A stretch of 33,956 nucleotides of DNA from Candidatus Pseudolachnospira avium (GTDB lineage Bacteria > Bacillota > Clostridia > Lachnospirales > Lachnospiraceae), in assembly GCA_904420025.1 (NCBI GenBank), contig CAJFTW010000022.1:1-33956 (forward strand), read 5' to 3'. The notes beneath the pieces were generated by a model. It saw only the letters and a list, made by a program, of their open reading frames with translations, did no database searches and was not told the origin of the DNA. Both the position numbers and the translations under genes were made by a program. Positions 23,973-33,464 of this stretch are shown here, piece after piece; the stretch's first letter is position 1; the number at the start of each line of letters is the position of its first letter.

Positions 23973-26702
23973 TTAAAACAGCTTACCCTCCAGGAATTCC
24001 ATAATCCTCCTGACCGTTCCCTCCTGGAAGGGATTGCCCAGGCCGACGGCCTTCAGGGCGTCAAAATACCCGAGGCTTCCGCCGATCCGGCACAGCTTGC
24101 AGTAGTCGTTCCACGCCTTCTCCCGGTCCTGGCACATCCGCTGGTAGAACTCAAAGGCTCCCATCTGGGCCAGGGCGTAGTCGATGTAGTAGAAGGGGTT
24201 GATGAAGATATGGGGCTTCTGCATCCAGAAACCGCCGCCCTCCAAAAACTCACTGCCGGCATAGTTTCTCCACGGCATGTAGGTCTTTTCCAGTTCCCGC
24301 CAGATGGCGCGGCGTCCCGCCGCGTCCGGCCGCTCCGCAAAGACGCGGTGCTGGAATTCGTCTACGCAGGCAATGTAAGGCACGGCCTCCAGCGCGTCCT
24401 CCAGGTGGCAGAGACGGTACTGGTCCGCCTTCTCCCCAAAGAAGCTTTCCATCCAGGGATAGGTAAACAGCTCCATGGACATAGAATGGATCTCGCACAG
24501 CTCGCTGGTGGCAAACGCCTGGGACGCCAGCGGGTTGGTTCGGCTGGAAAGATAGCTTTCAAAGGCATGGCCTGCCTCGTGGGTCAGCACGTCCACATCC
24601 GCGCTGGTGCCGTTGAAGTTGGCAAAGATAAACGGAGCCTTGGGTTCCTGCAGGAAAGCGCAGTAGCCGCCGGTCTGTTTGCCGGGGCGGCTGTCCAGGT
24701 CAAAGAGCTCATGCTCCACCATAAAGTCAAAGAATTCTCCCGTCTCCGCAGACAGCTCCCGGTACATCCGCTGGGCCTTGGCCACCAGCTCCGCCCGTCC
24801 GCCGATGGGGACCGCGTTTCCTTCCGGGGAGGTCAGGGACTCGTCGTACCACTCCAGGCGGGAAAGCCCCAGCCGCTTGGCCTGCCGCTCAAACAGCCGC
24901 TGGCACAGAGGAGTCACATACTCCTTCACCTGCTTCCGGAACCGGGCCACGTCCTCGGCGTTATAGTCGTAGTGGCTCCGGGCCGCGTAGATCATGGAGA
25001 CAAAGCTGTCAAAGCCCAGTTTCTCCGCCATGGAGCTGCGCAGCTCCACCATCTGGTCGTACAGCTCATCCAGCTGGCCGGAAACGCTCTCGTACAGGGC
25101 CGACCAAGCCAGGAAGGCCTCTCGGCGCTCCTCCCGGTCCGTGCTCTGCATATGCTTCAGCAGGCCGTAGAAGTTGCATTCCTCGCCCCGGAACTGGGTG
25201 GTGCAGCCAGCGGTAATGCGGCTGTGGGCCTGGCTCAGCTCCGACTCCCGGGCCATGTCCTCCACCACCTCCGGGCTGGCCAGCTTCAGGCTGACCCGCA
25301 GATCCTGGACCACCGTGGAACCAAACTCCTTTTCAAATTCCGGCAGGAAGGGAGACTCCAGCAGCGCGGCGGCCGCCTCTTGGGACAACAGGGCCAGATG
25401 CCCCTGCTCCTGGTAGAAGGCCCGCATTTCCTCCTCGTAAAAGGGATCCTGGGTGTTGATGCCGTTGCGGATATAAGCCAGCTCAAACATGGTATGGTAT
25501 CGGCGGGAGCAAAGATCCTCGTTGAGGAACAGCTGCCGCAGTTCGGCATAGCTTCCGGCCTTTTTCAGGGCCTGGGCATAGCGGCGCAGCTCCTCCCTCC
25601 GCAGTTCAAAATCCGGGCGGGCGTATTCCATCTCCTGGAACGTAGGGAACACGCGGGAGTAGGTAAATTTTCCATTCCCCAGGGAATGCACCTGGATGCC
25701 GTCCCGGGTCACCGTATCCCCGGCGCGCACCAGGCCGTCCGGCACATCCGTCCGCAGCTTCAGGTACTTCTCCGGCTCCGGCGGGATCACCGTCAGGCAG
25801 CCTTGCCCGCTGGCGATGGTACCGTCAATCCGGTAAACCACCAGCCCGTCCTCCGGCAGCGCCGCGTCCAGGCCCGCCGGCGTCCGGTACTCCACCCCAT
25901 AACCATGGTACGCGTCCAGGGGGATCACCACCAGCTTGCAGCCGCCGGCGGTCTCCAGAGGCGTCAGCTGGTACTCGCCCGCCTGGCGGGCCACCACCAC
26001 CTGATCGTCGTCCAAAAAGCCCAGCCGCCACTTGCCGTAAGCCAGGTAATCCGGCGCCAGCCCTTCAATCTGCCCCATCAGGTCCCAGGGGCCGATGTGG
26101 GACATGACGCCCTCCGCGCCTTCCGTCACCTGATAGGTATAATAATCCGGCAGGCCGTAAATATGGCCGGTCTCATGGGCAAACAGCTTGCCCTTCCGCT
26201 TGTACATGTCCGCGCCAAAGGTAACCGCCAGGCCAATCTGGCCGGAGGCGCAGGAAATCGGATGGTTTTTGGAAACCATGGTAGGGGAATAGGGCACCTG
26301 GCTGCCATGCACCGGGACGATATAGAGAATATCGTACTGGGAGTAATCCACCTCCTGGCAGGACACGTCCATGGCGTCCTGAATATAGGCCCGGTGGGTC
26401 TCCGCCGTAATCACCCGGTCCATGTGGTACTCCTCATCCCGCTTCGGCATGGTAAACCAGTGATCCACCAGATCTACCTGCAGGCGAAGCTTTCCATAGG
26501 AAATGGCGTCAAACACCGCCAGGCCGTCCTTGGCCAAAAGGTCATAGAAAAAGGACGGCTCCGGGTGTTCGGAATCCTCTCCTTTCAATCCAGGAAAATC
26601 CACACAGATCATTACCGCCTTCTGGGGAGAGCGGCTGTCCGCCGCCTGCTCCCCATTGATGGCGTATCCACTGTTTAAATCATCCACCGTTGAAAGAAAC
26701 AT
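23973..26702 (-). CDS. Two-headed metallopeptidase: M6-type metzincin fused to M3 oligoendopeptidase
   Basis: 909 aa in one uninterrupted frame. Residues 1-~350 are an M6 (immune inhibitor A-like) domain: HETGHIYGLPD (His176, Glu177, His180, the HExxHxxGxxD motif) and GPWDLMGQ as the Met-turn. From about 355 the protein becomes an M3B oligoendopeptidase: MEYARPDF, then GINTQDPFYEEE, the zinc site HEAGH (708-712) and CEIHSMSMELF with third ligand Glu737. M3 enzymes of this kind are normally about 560 aa on their own, and M6 enzymes are normally secreted. Here there is no signal peptide, so it should act in the cytoplasm. I start at the ATG at 26702 (AAGGGAG five bases upstream), not 12 codons earlier. 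It follows oppF by 40 bases, suggesting it hydrolyses imported peptides. Confidence 0.88.
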   Translation of the reverse strand: MFLSTVDDLNSGYAINGEQAADSRSPQKAVMICVDFPGLKGEDSEHPEPSFFYDLLAKDGLAVFDAISYGKLRLQVDLVDHWFTMPKRDEEYHMDRVITAETHRAYIQDAMDVSCQEVDYSQYDILYIVPVHGSQVPYSPTMVSKNHPISCASGQIGLAVTFGADMYKRKGKLFAHETGHIYGLPDYYTYQVTEGAEGVMSHIGPWDLMGQIEGLAPDYLAYGKWRLGFLDDDQVVVARQAGEYQLTPLETAGGCKLVVIPLDAYHGYGVEYRTPAGLDAALPEDGLVVYRIDGTIASGQGCLTVIPPEPEKYLKLRTDVPDGLVRAGDTVTRDGIQVHSLGNGKFTYSRVFPTFQEMEYARPDFELRREELRRYAQALKKAGSYAELRQLFLNEDLCSRRYHTMFELAYIRNGINTQDPFYEEEMRAFYQEQGHLALLSQEAAAALLESPFLPEFEKEFGSTVVQDLRVSLKLASPEVVEDMARESELSQAHSRITAGCTTQFRGEECNFYGLLKHMQSTDREERREAFLAWSALYESVSGQLDELYDQMVELRSSMAEKLGFDSFVSMIYAARSHYDYNAEDVARFRKQVKEYVTPLCQRLFERQAKRLGLSRLEWYDESLTSPEGNAVPIGGRAELVAKAQRMYRELSAETGEFFDFMVEHELFDLDSRPGKQTGGYCAFLQEPKAPFIFANFNGTSADVDVLTHEAGHAFESYLSSRTNPLASQAFATSELCEIHSMSMELFTYPWMESFFGEKADQYRLCHLEDALEAVPYIACVDEFQHRVFAERPDAAGRRAIWRELEKTYMPWRNYAGSEFLEGGGFWMQKPHIFINPFYYIDYALAQMGAFEFYQRMCQDREKAWNDYCKLCRIGGSLGYFDALKAVGLGNPFQEGTVRRIMEFLEGKLF

Positions 26703-26742
26703 GTTTCTCCCTTCCGCGCCGCGTCCGCTCCAGGACACGCGC

Positions 26743-27681
26743 CTAACGATTTAAATAGGTTTTCATCTCCGAATCCGACAGGTATACGTAGTGGCTGCCC
26801 GACACCAGCTGCATGGCAGGCTTCTCCACCGAATAGTCGTGAACGCTGGGGTCGTACACCTCGTACCCTCTCCACTTCTCCAGATCCGGATCCGGGGACG
26901 GGATGGCCGACAGCAGCGCCCGGGTGTACGGATGCACCGGGTTCTCGTAAATCTCCTCCGGCGTCCCCCGCTCCACCAGCTTCCCTTTGTTCATGACTCC
27001 GATGTAATCGCAGAAATACTTTACCACCGACAAGTTGTGGGCGATAAACAGGATCGTCAGACCCATCTCCCGCTTCAGGTCGTTCAGCAGGTTCAGGATC
27101 TGGGCCTGGATGGACACGTCCAGAGCCGAAATGGGCTCGTCCGCGATGATCAGGCTGGGGTTGGTGGCCAGTACCCGGGCGATGCCGATCCGCTGCCGCT
27201 GCCCGCCCGAAAACTCATGGGGGTAACGGCTCAGATGGTCTTCGCTTAAGCCTACCAGCTTGATCATCTTCAGCACCCGGGCGTACAGCTCCTCCTCGTT
27301 CTTGACCGCCTTGTTGATCAAAAGGCCTTCCCCGACGATCTCCTTGATGGTCATACGGGGGTCCAGGGAGGAAATAGGGTCCTGGAAGATCATCTGGATC
27401 CCCTGGTGCACCCGCCTCTTCTGCTCCTTGTCCAGCTTTCCGGAGATCAGCTCCCCGTTAAAGTAGATTTCCCCGCTGGTGGGCTTATACAGGCGGATGA
27501 TCGTCCGGCCTGTGGTGGTCTTCCCGCAGCCGGACTCCCCTACCAGGCCGAAGGTCTCCCCCTTGGCTACCTGGAAGGATACGTCGTCCACCGCCTTTAC
27601 TACGACCTTGTTCTTCCCTACGCCGCTTTTAAAATACTGCTTCAGGTTCTGGACGTCCAATACAATCTCTTTTTCAGCCAC
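26743..27681 (-). CDS. oppF: Oligopeptide ABC transporter ATPase OppF
   Basis: Second ATPase of the Opp importer, 312 aa. Walker [11 protein letters not shown]-loop [11 protein letters not shown], signature SGGQRQR, Walker [14 protein letters not shown]-loop IAHNLS, and the [13 protein letters not shown]-terminal segment typical of OppF. I start at the GTG at 27681, inside the oppD end (8-base overlap) with GGAGG nine bases upstream; the frame is open 49 codons further, but that is oppD sequence. It pairs with OppD. Confidence 0.93.
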   Translation of the reverse strand: MAEKEIVLDVQNLKQYFKSGVGKNKVVVKAVDDVSFQVAKGETFGLVGESGCGKTTTGRTIIRLYKPTSGEIYFNGELISGKLDKEQKRRVHQGIQMIFQDPISSLDPRMTIKEIVGEGLLINKAVKNEEELYARVLKMIKLVGLSEDHLSRYPHEFSGGQRQRIGIARVLATNPSLIIADEPISALDVSIQAQILNLLNDLKREMGLTILFIAHNLSVVKYFCDYIGVMNKGKLVERGTPEEIYENPVHPYTRALLSAIPSPDPDLEKWRGYEVYDPSVHDYSVEKPAMQLVSGSHYVYLSDSEMKTYLNR

Positions 27682-28747
27682 GGGCTTTCGCCTCCTTCCG
27701 TTCCAGGCTCTTCTGGATTCTTCTGGCCAGCACATGGGGCATCTCCACCTTGGGCGCCGACGGGTGCAGCAGCCAGGTGGCCGCGTAATGGGTATCGCTG
27801 ATCTTAAACATCGGCGGCTCCTTCTCAAAGTCCACCTTCAGCGCCCACGGGTTCCGCTCCGAGAACGCGTCTCCCGGCGGCGGCACCAGCATGTTGGGCG
27901 GCGTCCCGTGGAGGGCCACCAGCTTCTCGTCCTGATCCAGGTCCATATCCGGCATGGACGCCATCAGGCTCCAAGTGTACGGATGGCGCGGGTCGTAGAA
28001 CACATCCTCCGCCGTCCCGTACTCCACCACCTTCCCGGCGTACATCACCGCCACACGGTCCGCCACGTGGGCCACCACCCCCAGGTCATGGGTGATAAAG
28101 ATGGTGGATACCTGCCGCTCTCTCTGCTGCTCCCCGATCAGCGACAGCACCTGGGCCTGCACCGTTACGTCCAGGGCCGTGGTGGGCTCGTCGCAGATCA
28201 GGATATCCGGGTTGGACGCCAGCGCGATGGCAATGACGATACGCTGCCGCATCCCGCCTGAAAAATGGAACGGATACTGGTTGAAGCGCTTCTCCGGCTC
28301 CGGGATCCCCACGGAGCGCATCAGCTCAAGGCTCTTCTCCTTGGCCGCCTTCTTGGGCATCTTGTGCAGCACCGTAAAGATTTCCGAAATCTGCAGCCCA
28401 ATCTTTTTGATAGGGTTTAAGGAGGACAGCGGGTCCTGGAAGATCATGGCCACCTCCCGGGCCCGGGTCTTCTCCCACTCCTTCTCCGTCTGTTTCAGCA
28501 GGTCACGCCCTTTGAACATGGCGGTCCCTTTTTCTATCGTCGCGTTCTGGGGCAGAATCCCCATCAGGGATTTCACCGACACCGACTTGCCGGAGCCGGA
28601 CTCCCCTACAATCGCCAGGGTTTCCCCCTTGTACAGGTCAAAGCTGACCCCCCGCACCGCCTGCACCTTCCCGGCCAGGGTGTTAAAGCTGACGGTCAGG
28701 TCCTTGACCTCCAGTACCTTCTCTCTTTGATTCACTTCCGCACTCAT
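27674..28747 (-). CDS. oppD: Oligopeptide ABC transporter ATPase OppD
   Basis: First ATPase of the Opp importer, 357 aa. Walker [11 protein letters not shown]-loop [10 protein letters not shown], signature SGGMRQR, Walker [13 protein letters not shown]-loop THDLG. The C-terminal region that carries a cysteine motif (iron-sulfur ligands) in many OppD/DppD proteins reads [15 protein letters not shown] here, with Asp/Asn in place of the cysteines; the same replacement is common in Gram-positive OppD, so it is not a defect. Start ATG at 28747 after AAAGGAG; the GTG two codons upstream is too close to that site. Confidence 0.94.
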   Translation of the reverse strand: MSAEVNQREKVLEVKDLTVSFNTLAGKVQAVRGVSFDLYKGETLAIVGESGSGKSVSVKSLMGILPQNATIEKGTAMFKGRDLLKQTEKEWEKTRAREVAMIFQDPLSSLNPIKKIGLQISEIFTVLHKMPKKAAKEKSLELMRSVGIPEPEKRFNQYPFHFSGGMRQRIVIAIALASNPDILICDEPTTALDVTVQAQVLSLIGEQQRERQVSTIFITHDLGVVAHVADRVAVMYAGKVVEYGTAEDVFYDPRHPYTWSLMASMPDMDLDQDEKLVALHGTPPNMLVPPPGDAFSERNPWALKVDFEKEPPMFKISDTHYAATWLLHPSAPKVEMPHVLARRIQKSLERKEAKARG

Positions 28748-28773
28748 GGACACACGCTCCTTTCTCTTTCCTT

Positions 28774-29934
28774 CTACTGGCGGATCGAGGGGTTAAACGC
28801 ATCCCGCAGCCCGTTGCCCATCAGGTTAAAGGCCAGCATCAGCAGTACCAGCACGATGCTGGGAGGTACGATCATATAGGGAAACTCCAGCAGCGCTTTC
28901 TGGCCGTCCGACAGCATTACGCCGATGGAGGGGTTAGGCGCCTGCACGCCCAGTCCCAGGTAGGAAAGCCCTGCTTCCTGGAATACCACGTTGGGGATGG
29001 CCAGGGCGCTCTGGGTGATGATGGTGCCGATGGCGTTGGGCAGGATATGCCGGCCCATGGTACGCACGTCGCTGGAGCCCATGGTCCGGGACGCCAGCAC
29101 GTACTCCCGGTTCTTATACCGGTAGAACTGCATCCGCACGCCGTTGGCCGTGCCCATCCACCCGGTCAGGCAGAACACCAGCATCAGCGGCAGGATGCCC
29201 GAACCCAACAGCATGATCAGCAGGATGGTCAAGGGCATGGACGGAATGTTCCACACAATGTCCATCAGACGCTGGATAATCAGGTCCACCCAGCCTCCGT
29301 AGTAGCCGCAGATGGCGCCTACCACCAGGCCGATGGTCAGGTTCACCGCCACCACGGCGAAGGCCAGGATCAGGGATACCCGGGTGCCTTGCCACAGGCG
29401 GGAGAACAGGTCCCGGCCCAGGTCGTCCGTGCCGAACCAGTAGTACTCGTCCGCCACCCCGTTGTACTTGTACATATCCACCTTGATCCGCAGCATGGTG
29501 CCGGTACCGAAGGCCGAGGACACCTCATAGGAGCCCAGGTTCTCCACCACACATCCCTCGTAGTCCTCCAGGCTGTTTTCCTGGATGGTCAGCACCCGGG
29601 TCCCGTCCAGGATCCCCAGGTTCTCGATCCCCGGGATCCGCGGCGGCAGGTTCTTTAAATCCAGGCGCTGGGTCAGGTAGTTGTGGGGGCTCAGGTACGG
29701 CCCGATGATGCCCATGAGCATAATCAGCAGGATAATCACCGCCGAAACCACCGTCACCTTGCTGCGGCGGAACCGGCGCCATACGTCCTTCCCGTAGGAG
29801 ATGGACTCGGTCTTAAAGGCGGCGTCCGAAATGTTTTCCTCCCGCTGTACCAGGGACAGTTCCTCCGCCGTCATCCCCAGGATGTCCGGGCCCAGGGGCT
29901 CGCCGTTTTCCAGGTATATATTGGTATTATTCAT
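28774..29934 (-). CDS. oppC: Oligopeptide ABC transporter permease OppC
   Basis: Inner-membrane permease, 386 aa. A cytoplasmic N-terminus of about 60 residues, TM1 (VVSAVIILLIMLMGIIG), a large external loop of about 110 residues ending YYWFGTDDLGRDLFSRLWQG, then five more membrane segments with the ATPase-contact loop YVLASRTMGSSDVRTMGRHILPN. The long loop is the Gram-positive OppC type. The ATG at 29934 overlaps the oppB stop by eight bases, with GGAGGGAAGAAGG upstream; the open frame upstream is oppB sequence. Confidence 0.93.
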   Translation of the reverse strand: MNNTNIYLENGEPLGPDILGMTAEELSLVQREENISDAAFKTESISYGKDVWRRFRRSKVTVVSAVIILLIMLMGIIGPYLSPHNYLTQRLDLKNLPPRIPGIENLGILDGTRVLTIQENSLEDYEGCVVENLGSYEVSSAFGTGTMLRIKVDMYKYNGVADEYYWFGTDDLGRDLFSRLWQGTRVSLILAFAVVAVNLTIGLVVGAICGYYGGWVDLIIQRLMDIVWNIPSMPLTILLIMLLGSGILPLMLVFCLTGWMGTANGVRMQFYRYKNREYVLASRTMGSSDVRTMGRHILPNAIGTIITQSALAIPNVVFQEAGLSYLGLGVQAPNPSIGVMLSDGQKALLEFPYMIVPPSIVLVLLMLAFNLMGNGLRDAFNPSIRQ

Positions 29935-30883
29935 CCTTCTTCCCTCCCATCCGGATCCGGGGATCCACGATTCCATAGGACAGATCTGCCAGGATGGCCA
30001 TAAACAGGCCGATAAACACATAGAAGATCACGATTCCCATGGTCAGCCAGTGGTCCTTGCCGTTGATGGCGGACAGCATGGTCTTACTGAGGCCCGGCAC
30101 GCTGAAGATCTGCTCAATCACCAGGGAGCTGGACAGAACCCCCAGGAACAGGTACAGGAAGGTGCTGGCCAGCGGCACGCAGGAATTCCGCAGTGCGTGG
30201 CGCCAGATGGTCTGACGGAAGCTTAAGCCCTTGGCCTTGGCCAGCAGCATAAAGTCCATGGTCAGCACCTCCGCCAGCTCCGCCCGCAGGGTACGGGCAA
30301 TACTGGCAATGCTGCCGAAGCTTAGGGCCAGGATGGGCAGGATCATGGAGTAGAACTTGGACCAGGTCAGGCTCTCCTCCGCCTCCAGGATGATGGGGAA
30401 CCACCCCAGCTTATAGGCCAGGAAATACTGCATGAGGGCTGCCAGCACGAACGATGGCACCGAGATCAGCAGGATCACCAGGCTGCTGGAGATGTGGTCG
30501 AAAACCGTATCCTTTTTGATGGCCATGATGATACCTAAGATCAAGCCTACCGGCAGGATCAGCAGGGCCGCGAAATAGTTGAGCTGTATGGTGATTGGCA
30601 GTCGTTCCAGCACCACCTGCAGGACCGGGACGCCGGGGCGGATCTTCAGGGAATAGCCAAAGTCAAGGTGGAGATAGTCGGCCATGGTATAGCCGAACTG
30701 GACAATCAGCGGGTCGTTCAGATGGTATTTGTCCAGGATGACTTCCCGGACGGTCGGGTCGATCTTGCTGGAAAGGTCAATGATGTCGCCCGGCATGGAA
30801 TGGATGACAAAAAACACCACCACTACAATCACAAGGAACGTAAAAAACGCGGCAATGATTCTCTGTATAATGTATTTAATCAC
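29927..30883 (-). CDS. oppB: Oligopeptide ABC transporter permease OppB
   Basis: Inner-membrane permease, 318 aa, six predicted membrane segments. Starts IKYIIQRIIAAFFTFLVIVV, with HSMPGDI after TM1 and the ATPase-contact (EAA) loop LLAKAKGLSFRQTIWRHALRN. The start is a GTG at 30883 after AGAAGAGG; the nearby ATG is out of frame and stops after two codons. It forms the pore with OppC. Two strong hairpins separate it from oppA. Confidence 0.93.
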   Translation of the reverse strand: MIKYIIQRIIAAFFTFLVIVVVVFFVIHSMPGDIIDLSSKIDPTVREVILDKYHLNDPLIVQFGYTMADYLHLDFGYSLKIRPGVPVLQVVLERLPITIQLNYFAALLILPVGLILGIIMAIKKDTVFDHISSSLVILLISVPSFVLAALMQYFLAYKLGWFPIILEAEESLTWSKFYSMILPILALSFGSIASIARTLRAELAEVLTMDFMLLAKAKGLSFRQTIWRHALRNSCVPLASTFLYLFLGVLSSSLVIEQIFSVPGLSKTMLSAINGKDHWLTMGIVIFYVFIGLFMAILADLSYGIVDPRIRMGGKKDE

Positions 30884-30922
30884 AGCATTACCTCTTCTCT
30901 CTTAATATCGCTCACAACAAGA

Positions 30923-30974
30923 GCACGGCAAAGCCGGGGGACGAGGATCCGCCCCATTGGCGGCTTTGCCGTGC
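30923..30974 (-). other. Intercistronic hairpin A, between oppA and oppB
   Basis: GCACGGCAAAGCC (30923-30935) and its exact complement at 30962-30974, a 13-bp stem around a GC-rich loop in which GGGG and CCCC can also pair. No T-run. Likely stops exonucleases or reduces read-through from oppA. Confidence 0.7.
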
Positions 30975-30975
30975 C

Positions 30976-31006
30976 CTGCTTCCGGGGAGGGCGTCCCCGG
31001 AAGCAG
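30976..31006 (-). other. Intercistronic hairpin B, directly after oppA
   Basis: CTGCTTCCGGGG (30976-30987) and CCCCGGAAGCAG (30995-31006), a 12-bp perfect stem with a seven-base loop, 13 bases after the oppA stop. No T-run. One base separates it from hairpin A. Confidence 0.7.
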
Positions 31007-31019
31007 ACAGCGAAGACGT

Positions 31020-32855
31020 TTAGTTAAAGGTTGCCTGCAGGTACCACCACAGGTGATCCGGATCGCCTACATCCGTAACGGGGGTAATCCGGCTGCTGAA
31101 GAAGTAACGGTTGCCGTTGGAGTAAGCCGGGATAAAGCTGCAGTCGTTGTAGAGGATCTCTTCCAGATCCGCGCAGATCTGCATCTTGGCGGCGTCGTCG
31201 TGCTTGTACTCGCCGGTAGCCGCGGAGTAGAACAGCTCATCCCACTGCTGCTGCAGCTCCGGCGTGGAGATGGTGCAGTACTGGGTGTTGTAGGTGAAAG
31301 CGCCGCTGTACACCCAGTTGGTGTTGTTCCAGGGCTCGTCAACGGTCTGATACCAGCCGCAGGAAAGCATGATGTCGTACTTCATGTTGGTGCGGGCCAG
31401 GTCATCGTAGATGGTAGCCGAAGGGGTGGCCTGCAGCACCAGCTCCAGACGGTCGCGTCCGAACAGCTCCATGTACCAGTTGGTCACGGCCTCCGCCCAG
31501 TTCTTGTTGTTCTCGTTAAAGTCGGAGTATTTCACCGTGATGGTGACCTTCTGGCCGCCGTTGGCCTCGTAGGCCTTGTCGAAGTACTCCAGGGCCAGAT
31601 CCTTGTCGTAGCCGGTCATGGTGATTTCATGGCCGTCCATGCGGACCGCCTTGGCTTCCTCGGTGTCGTAGTAGCGGACCGTGTTTTCCGGGTTCGCCGG
31701 ATCCGGCATGGTGGCCCAAGGGTAGTACATCAGGGCGCTGGCCTCGGAGGTGGGGTACACCGCCTCTACCAGGGTCTCCCGATCCAGGCCCCAGTACAGG
31801 GCGTAGCGGAAGTTCACATCCAGCAGGATGGGGTTCTCCGGGGAAACGGAGTTCAGGTAGATGCCGTAGTTATCCGGGGTGTACAGGTAGTACGCGCCGG
31901 AATAGCCGTCGTAGCTGTCCTGGTTGGCAACCACGTAATCCAGCTCGCCGGTCTCAAACAGCTCCACCAGGGTGTTGGCGTCGCTGGCCACCACGTACGT
32001 CACCACGTCCGGGGTAAAATACTCGGCGATCGGGTAGATGTCCGCATCCTCGCGGCGGTGCAGCTCCAGGTACTGGCCCTCGATCAGGGAGGTGGGCTCG
32101 TAGATACCGGAAGCTACAAAGCTCTCCAGGTTGGTGCCGTAGGTGCAGGAGGTGCCGTCCTCGCTGAGGCAGGACTCGTACATCTCCGGATGCACCGCGC
32201 CGTAGAAGGCATAAGCCCAGTCCTTCTTAAAGGCGGTGACGTTGGCCGGCTCATAGCCAGGCTCAAAGGTGATCTGGAGGGTGTACTCGTCGGTGGCCTT
32301 AAAGCCTACCTCCTCCCAGTCACATTCGCCCCGCAGGTACGCCGCGCCGTTCACAAAGTTGCTGGCGTTGGAGTTGCGGTTGGCCAGGTTGGGATCGTTC
32401 AGCATCTTGATGCTGTATTCGATGGTCTCCGCCGTAATGGGGGTTCCGTCCGTGAAGGTGTAGCCTTCCCCAATCTTAACGGTCCAAACCATGTAATCCT
32501 CGGAAACCTCCGGCTCTCCCTCCGCCAGCATGTTCACGTACTGACGCATGCCGGTCTCCGGGTCGGCCACCACCGCATACAAGGTGGCGGTGAGGGAGGC
32601 AACCAGGTCGTATTCCCGTTCCATGGTGTGGCCGTTCAGGGTTGCCGGCGTATCCTGCATGTACAGGCGCAGGACCTTCTCTCCCGTCTCTTCCCCGCTG
32701 GCGGTCTCGCCGCCGGCCGTTTCCGTACCGGCCGCTTCCGTGCCGGCTGCTTCCGTACCGGCCGCGCCGGTAGTCCCCGTGTCACCAGAGCCGCAGGCGG
32801 TTACTCCCAATGCCATGGAAGCCGCCAGCAGCAGCGCAATTACTTTCTTTTTCAT
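31020..32855 (-). CDS. oppA: Peptide-binding lipoprotein OppA (SBP family 5)
   Basis: Substrate-binding protein of the importer, 611 aa. The signal peptide ends in the lipobox VTAC, so Cys21 is the lipidated residue and the protein is anchored outside the membrane. Next is a low-complexity linker of Gly/Thr/Glu/Ala encoded by 15-bp repeats, then the SBP family 5 fold (YDLVASLTATLY, GYTFTDGTPITAETIEYSI, FRYALYWGLDRETLVEAV, CADLEEILYNDCSFIPAY). Solute-binding proteins are usually needed in excess of the permease, which fits the hairpins that follow. AAGGAG lies seven bases upstream of the ATG. No clear promoter lies directly before it; transcription may come from the DUF3899 promoters. Peptides as substrate are inferred from family and operon. 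Confidence 0.93.
   Translation of the reverse strand: MKKKVIALLLAASMALGVTACGSGDTGTTGAAGTEAAGTEAAGTETAGGETASGEETGEKVLRLYMQDTPATLNGHTMEREYDLVASLTATLYAVVADPETGMRQYVNMLAEGEPEVSEDYMVWTVKIGEGYTFTDGTPITAETIEYSIKMLNDPNLANRNSNASNFVNGAAYLRGECDWEEVGFKATDEYTLQITFEPGYEPANVTAFKKDWAYAFYGAVHPEMYESCLSEDGTSCTYGTNLESFVASGIYEPTSLIEGQYLELHRREDADIYPIAEYFTPDVVTYVVASDANTLVELFETGELDYVVANQDSYDGYSGAYYLYTPDNYGIYLNSVSPENPILLDVNFRYALYWGLDRETLVEAVYPTSEASALMYYPWATMPDPANPENTVRYYDTEEAKAVRMDGHEITMTGYDKDLALEYFDKAYEANGGQKVTITVKYSDFNENNKNWAEAVTNWYMELFGRDRLELVLQATPSATIYDDLARTNMKYDIMLSCGWYQTVDEPWNNTNWVYSGAFTYNTQYCTISTPELQQQWDELFYSAATGEYKHDDAAKMQICADLEEILYNDCSFIPAYSNGNRYFFSSRITPVTDVGDPDHLWWYLQATFN
32715..32764. repeat. 15-bp tandem repeat in the OppA linker
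   Basis: Three units (GGCCGTTTCCGTACC and near copies at 32715, 32730 and 32745) plus a five-base partial, encoding Ala-Ala-Gly-Thr-Glu repeats just after the lipobox. In-frame copy-number change would alter linker length only. Confidence 0.85.
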
Positions 32856-32912
32856 TTCCTTACTCCTTCCCTACTCATTTTTCGTCAGGCTTTTGCCTGT
32901 TTTGTCAGGCTC

Positions 32913-32926
32913 CAACGTTTTCCGCC
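32913..32926. repeat. Copy 1 of a 14-bp element, upstream of oppA
   Basis: GGCGGAAAACGTTG on the minus strand, 58 bases before the oppA ATG. An exact second copy is at 33465-33478. See the finding. Confidence 0.6.
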
Positions 32927-33006
32927 CGCTTTTCTCCGGCGGGCCTTTTCCCTCTCTCCCTCCTTTCTTTCCCGCGCGCACAGCCAGGGGCCTTCCCCCG
33001 GCCCGG

Positions 33007-33405
33007 TCAAACCGCCGCGGCCAGCAGCGCCGATACCACCAGGCAGCCGCAGCCAAAACCCAGCGGCCACAGAACCGGGCGCTGGCGCATTTCATCGTAA
33101 ATCACCTTTTGGGTGTACTCCGCCAGGGTCATCGGATGAAGTTCTGCGTTCCGGCCGGCGCTGCGCCTCCAGCGCCGCTTGTACGCCATGTATGAAAACG
33201 TCTTAAAAAGACCGACATTCCGGATGTAGCGGGTCATGCCCACCACCAGGTGCACCACCCCCATGGTGAAAAACAGATCCGAGAGGTGCATAGAGAGCCC
33301 TGCCAGGAGGCGCAGGAGCATCAGGCCCAGAGCCAGGAGGGCAGAAACCGCCAAAAGTGCCCACTTATCTTTCTGTTTTTTCCAGACTCGCTTTCCATGC
33401 TCCAT
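33007..33405 (-). CDS. DUF3899-like membrane protein
   Basis: 132 aa. Two hydrophobic segments near the N-terminus (about 14-36 and 43-60) and one at the C-terminus (about 110-130), with a basic cytoplasmic part between (YMAYKRRWRRSAGRN). The pattern SDLFFTMGVVHLVVGMTRYIRNVGLFKTFSYM resembles DUF3899, whose role is unknown. I start at the ATG at 33405; the open frame reaches 33588, but AGGAGAGGCGG lies just before 33405 and upstream codons are not protein-like. It lies 151 bases upstream of oppA on the same strand and may be co-transcribed. Confidence 0.7.
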   Translation of the reverse strand: MEHGKRVWKKQKDKWALLAVSALLALGLMLLRLLAGLSMHLSDLFFTMGVVHLVVGMTRYIRNVGLFKTFSYMAYKRRWRRSAGRNAELHPMTLAEYTQKVIYDEMRQRPVLWPLGFGCGCLVVSALLAAAV

Positions 33406-33464
33406 TTTACCGCCTCTCCTCTCGCCAAAAAACGTTTTCTCCACGCTGCATTTTCTTGCTACGG

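Noticed and set aside
22737-26678. A 1313-codon open frame on the + strand opposite the HerA-like and peptidase genes.
   Set aside because: It is a shadow of two well-supported minus-strand genes. High GC leaves few stops, and its translation is Pro/Gln/Arg/His-rich with no domain I recognise.
27674-28000. OppD lacking its C-terminal cysteine motif as a defect.
   Set aside because: Gram-positive OppD proteins commonly have Asp/Asn there, and all ATPase motifs are intact.
32887-32910. GCCTG/CAGGC stem before oppA as a terminator of DUF3899.
   Set aside because: The stem is five base pairs with competing partners and no T-run on the relevant strand. Read-through into oppA is more likely.
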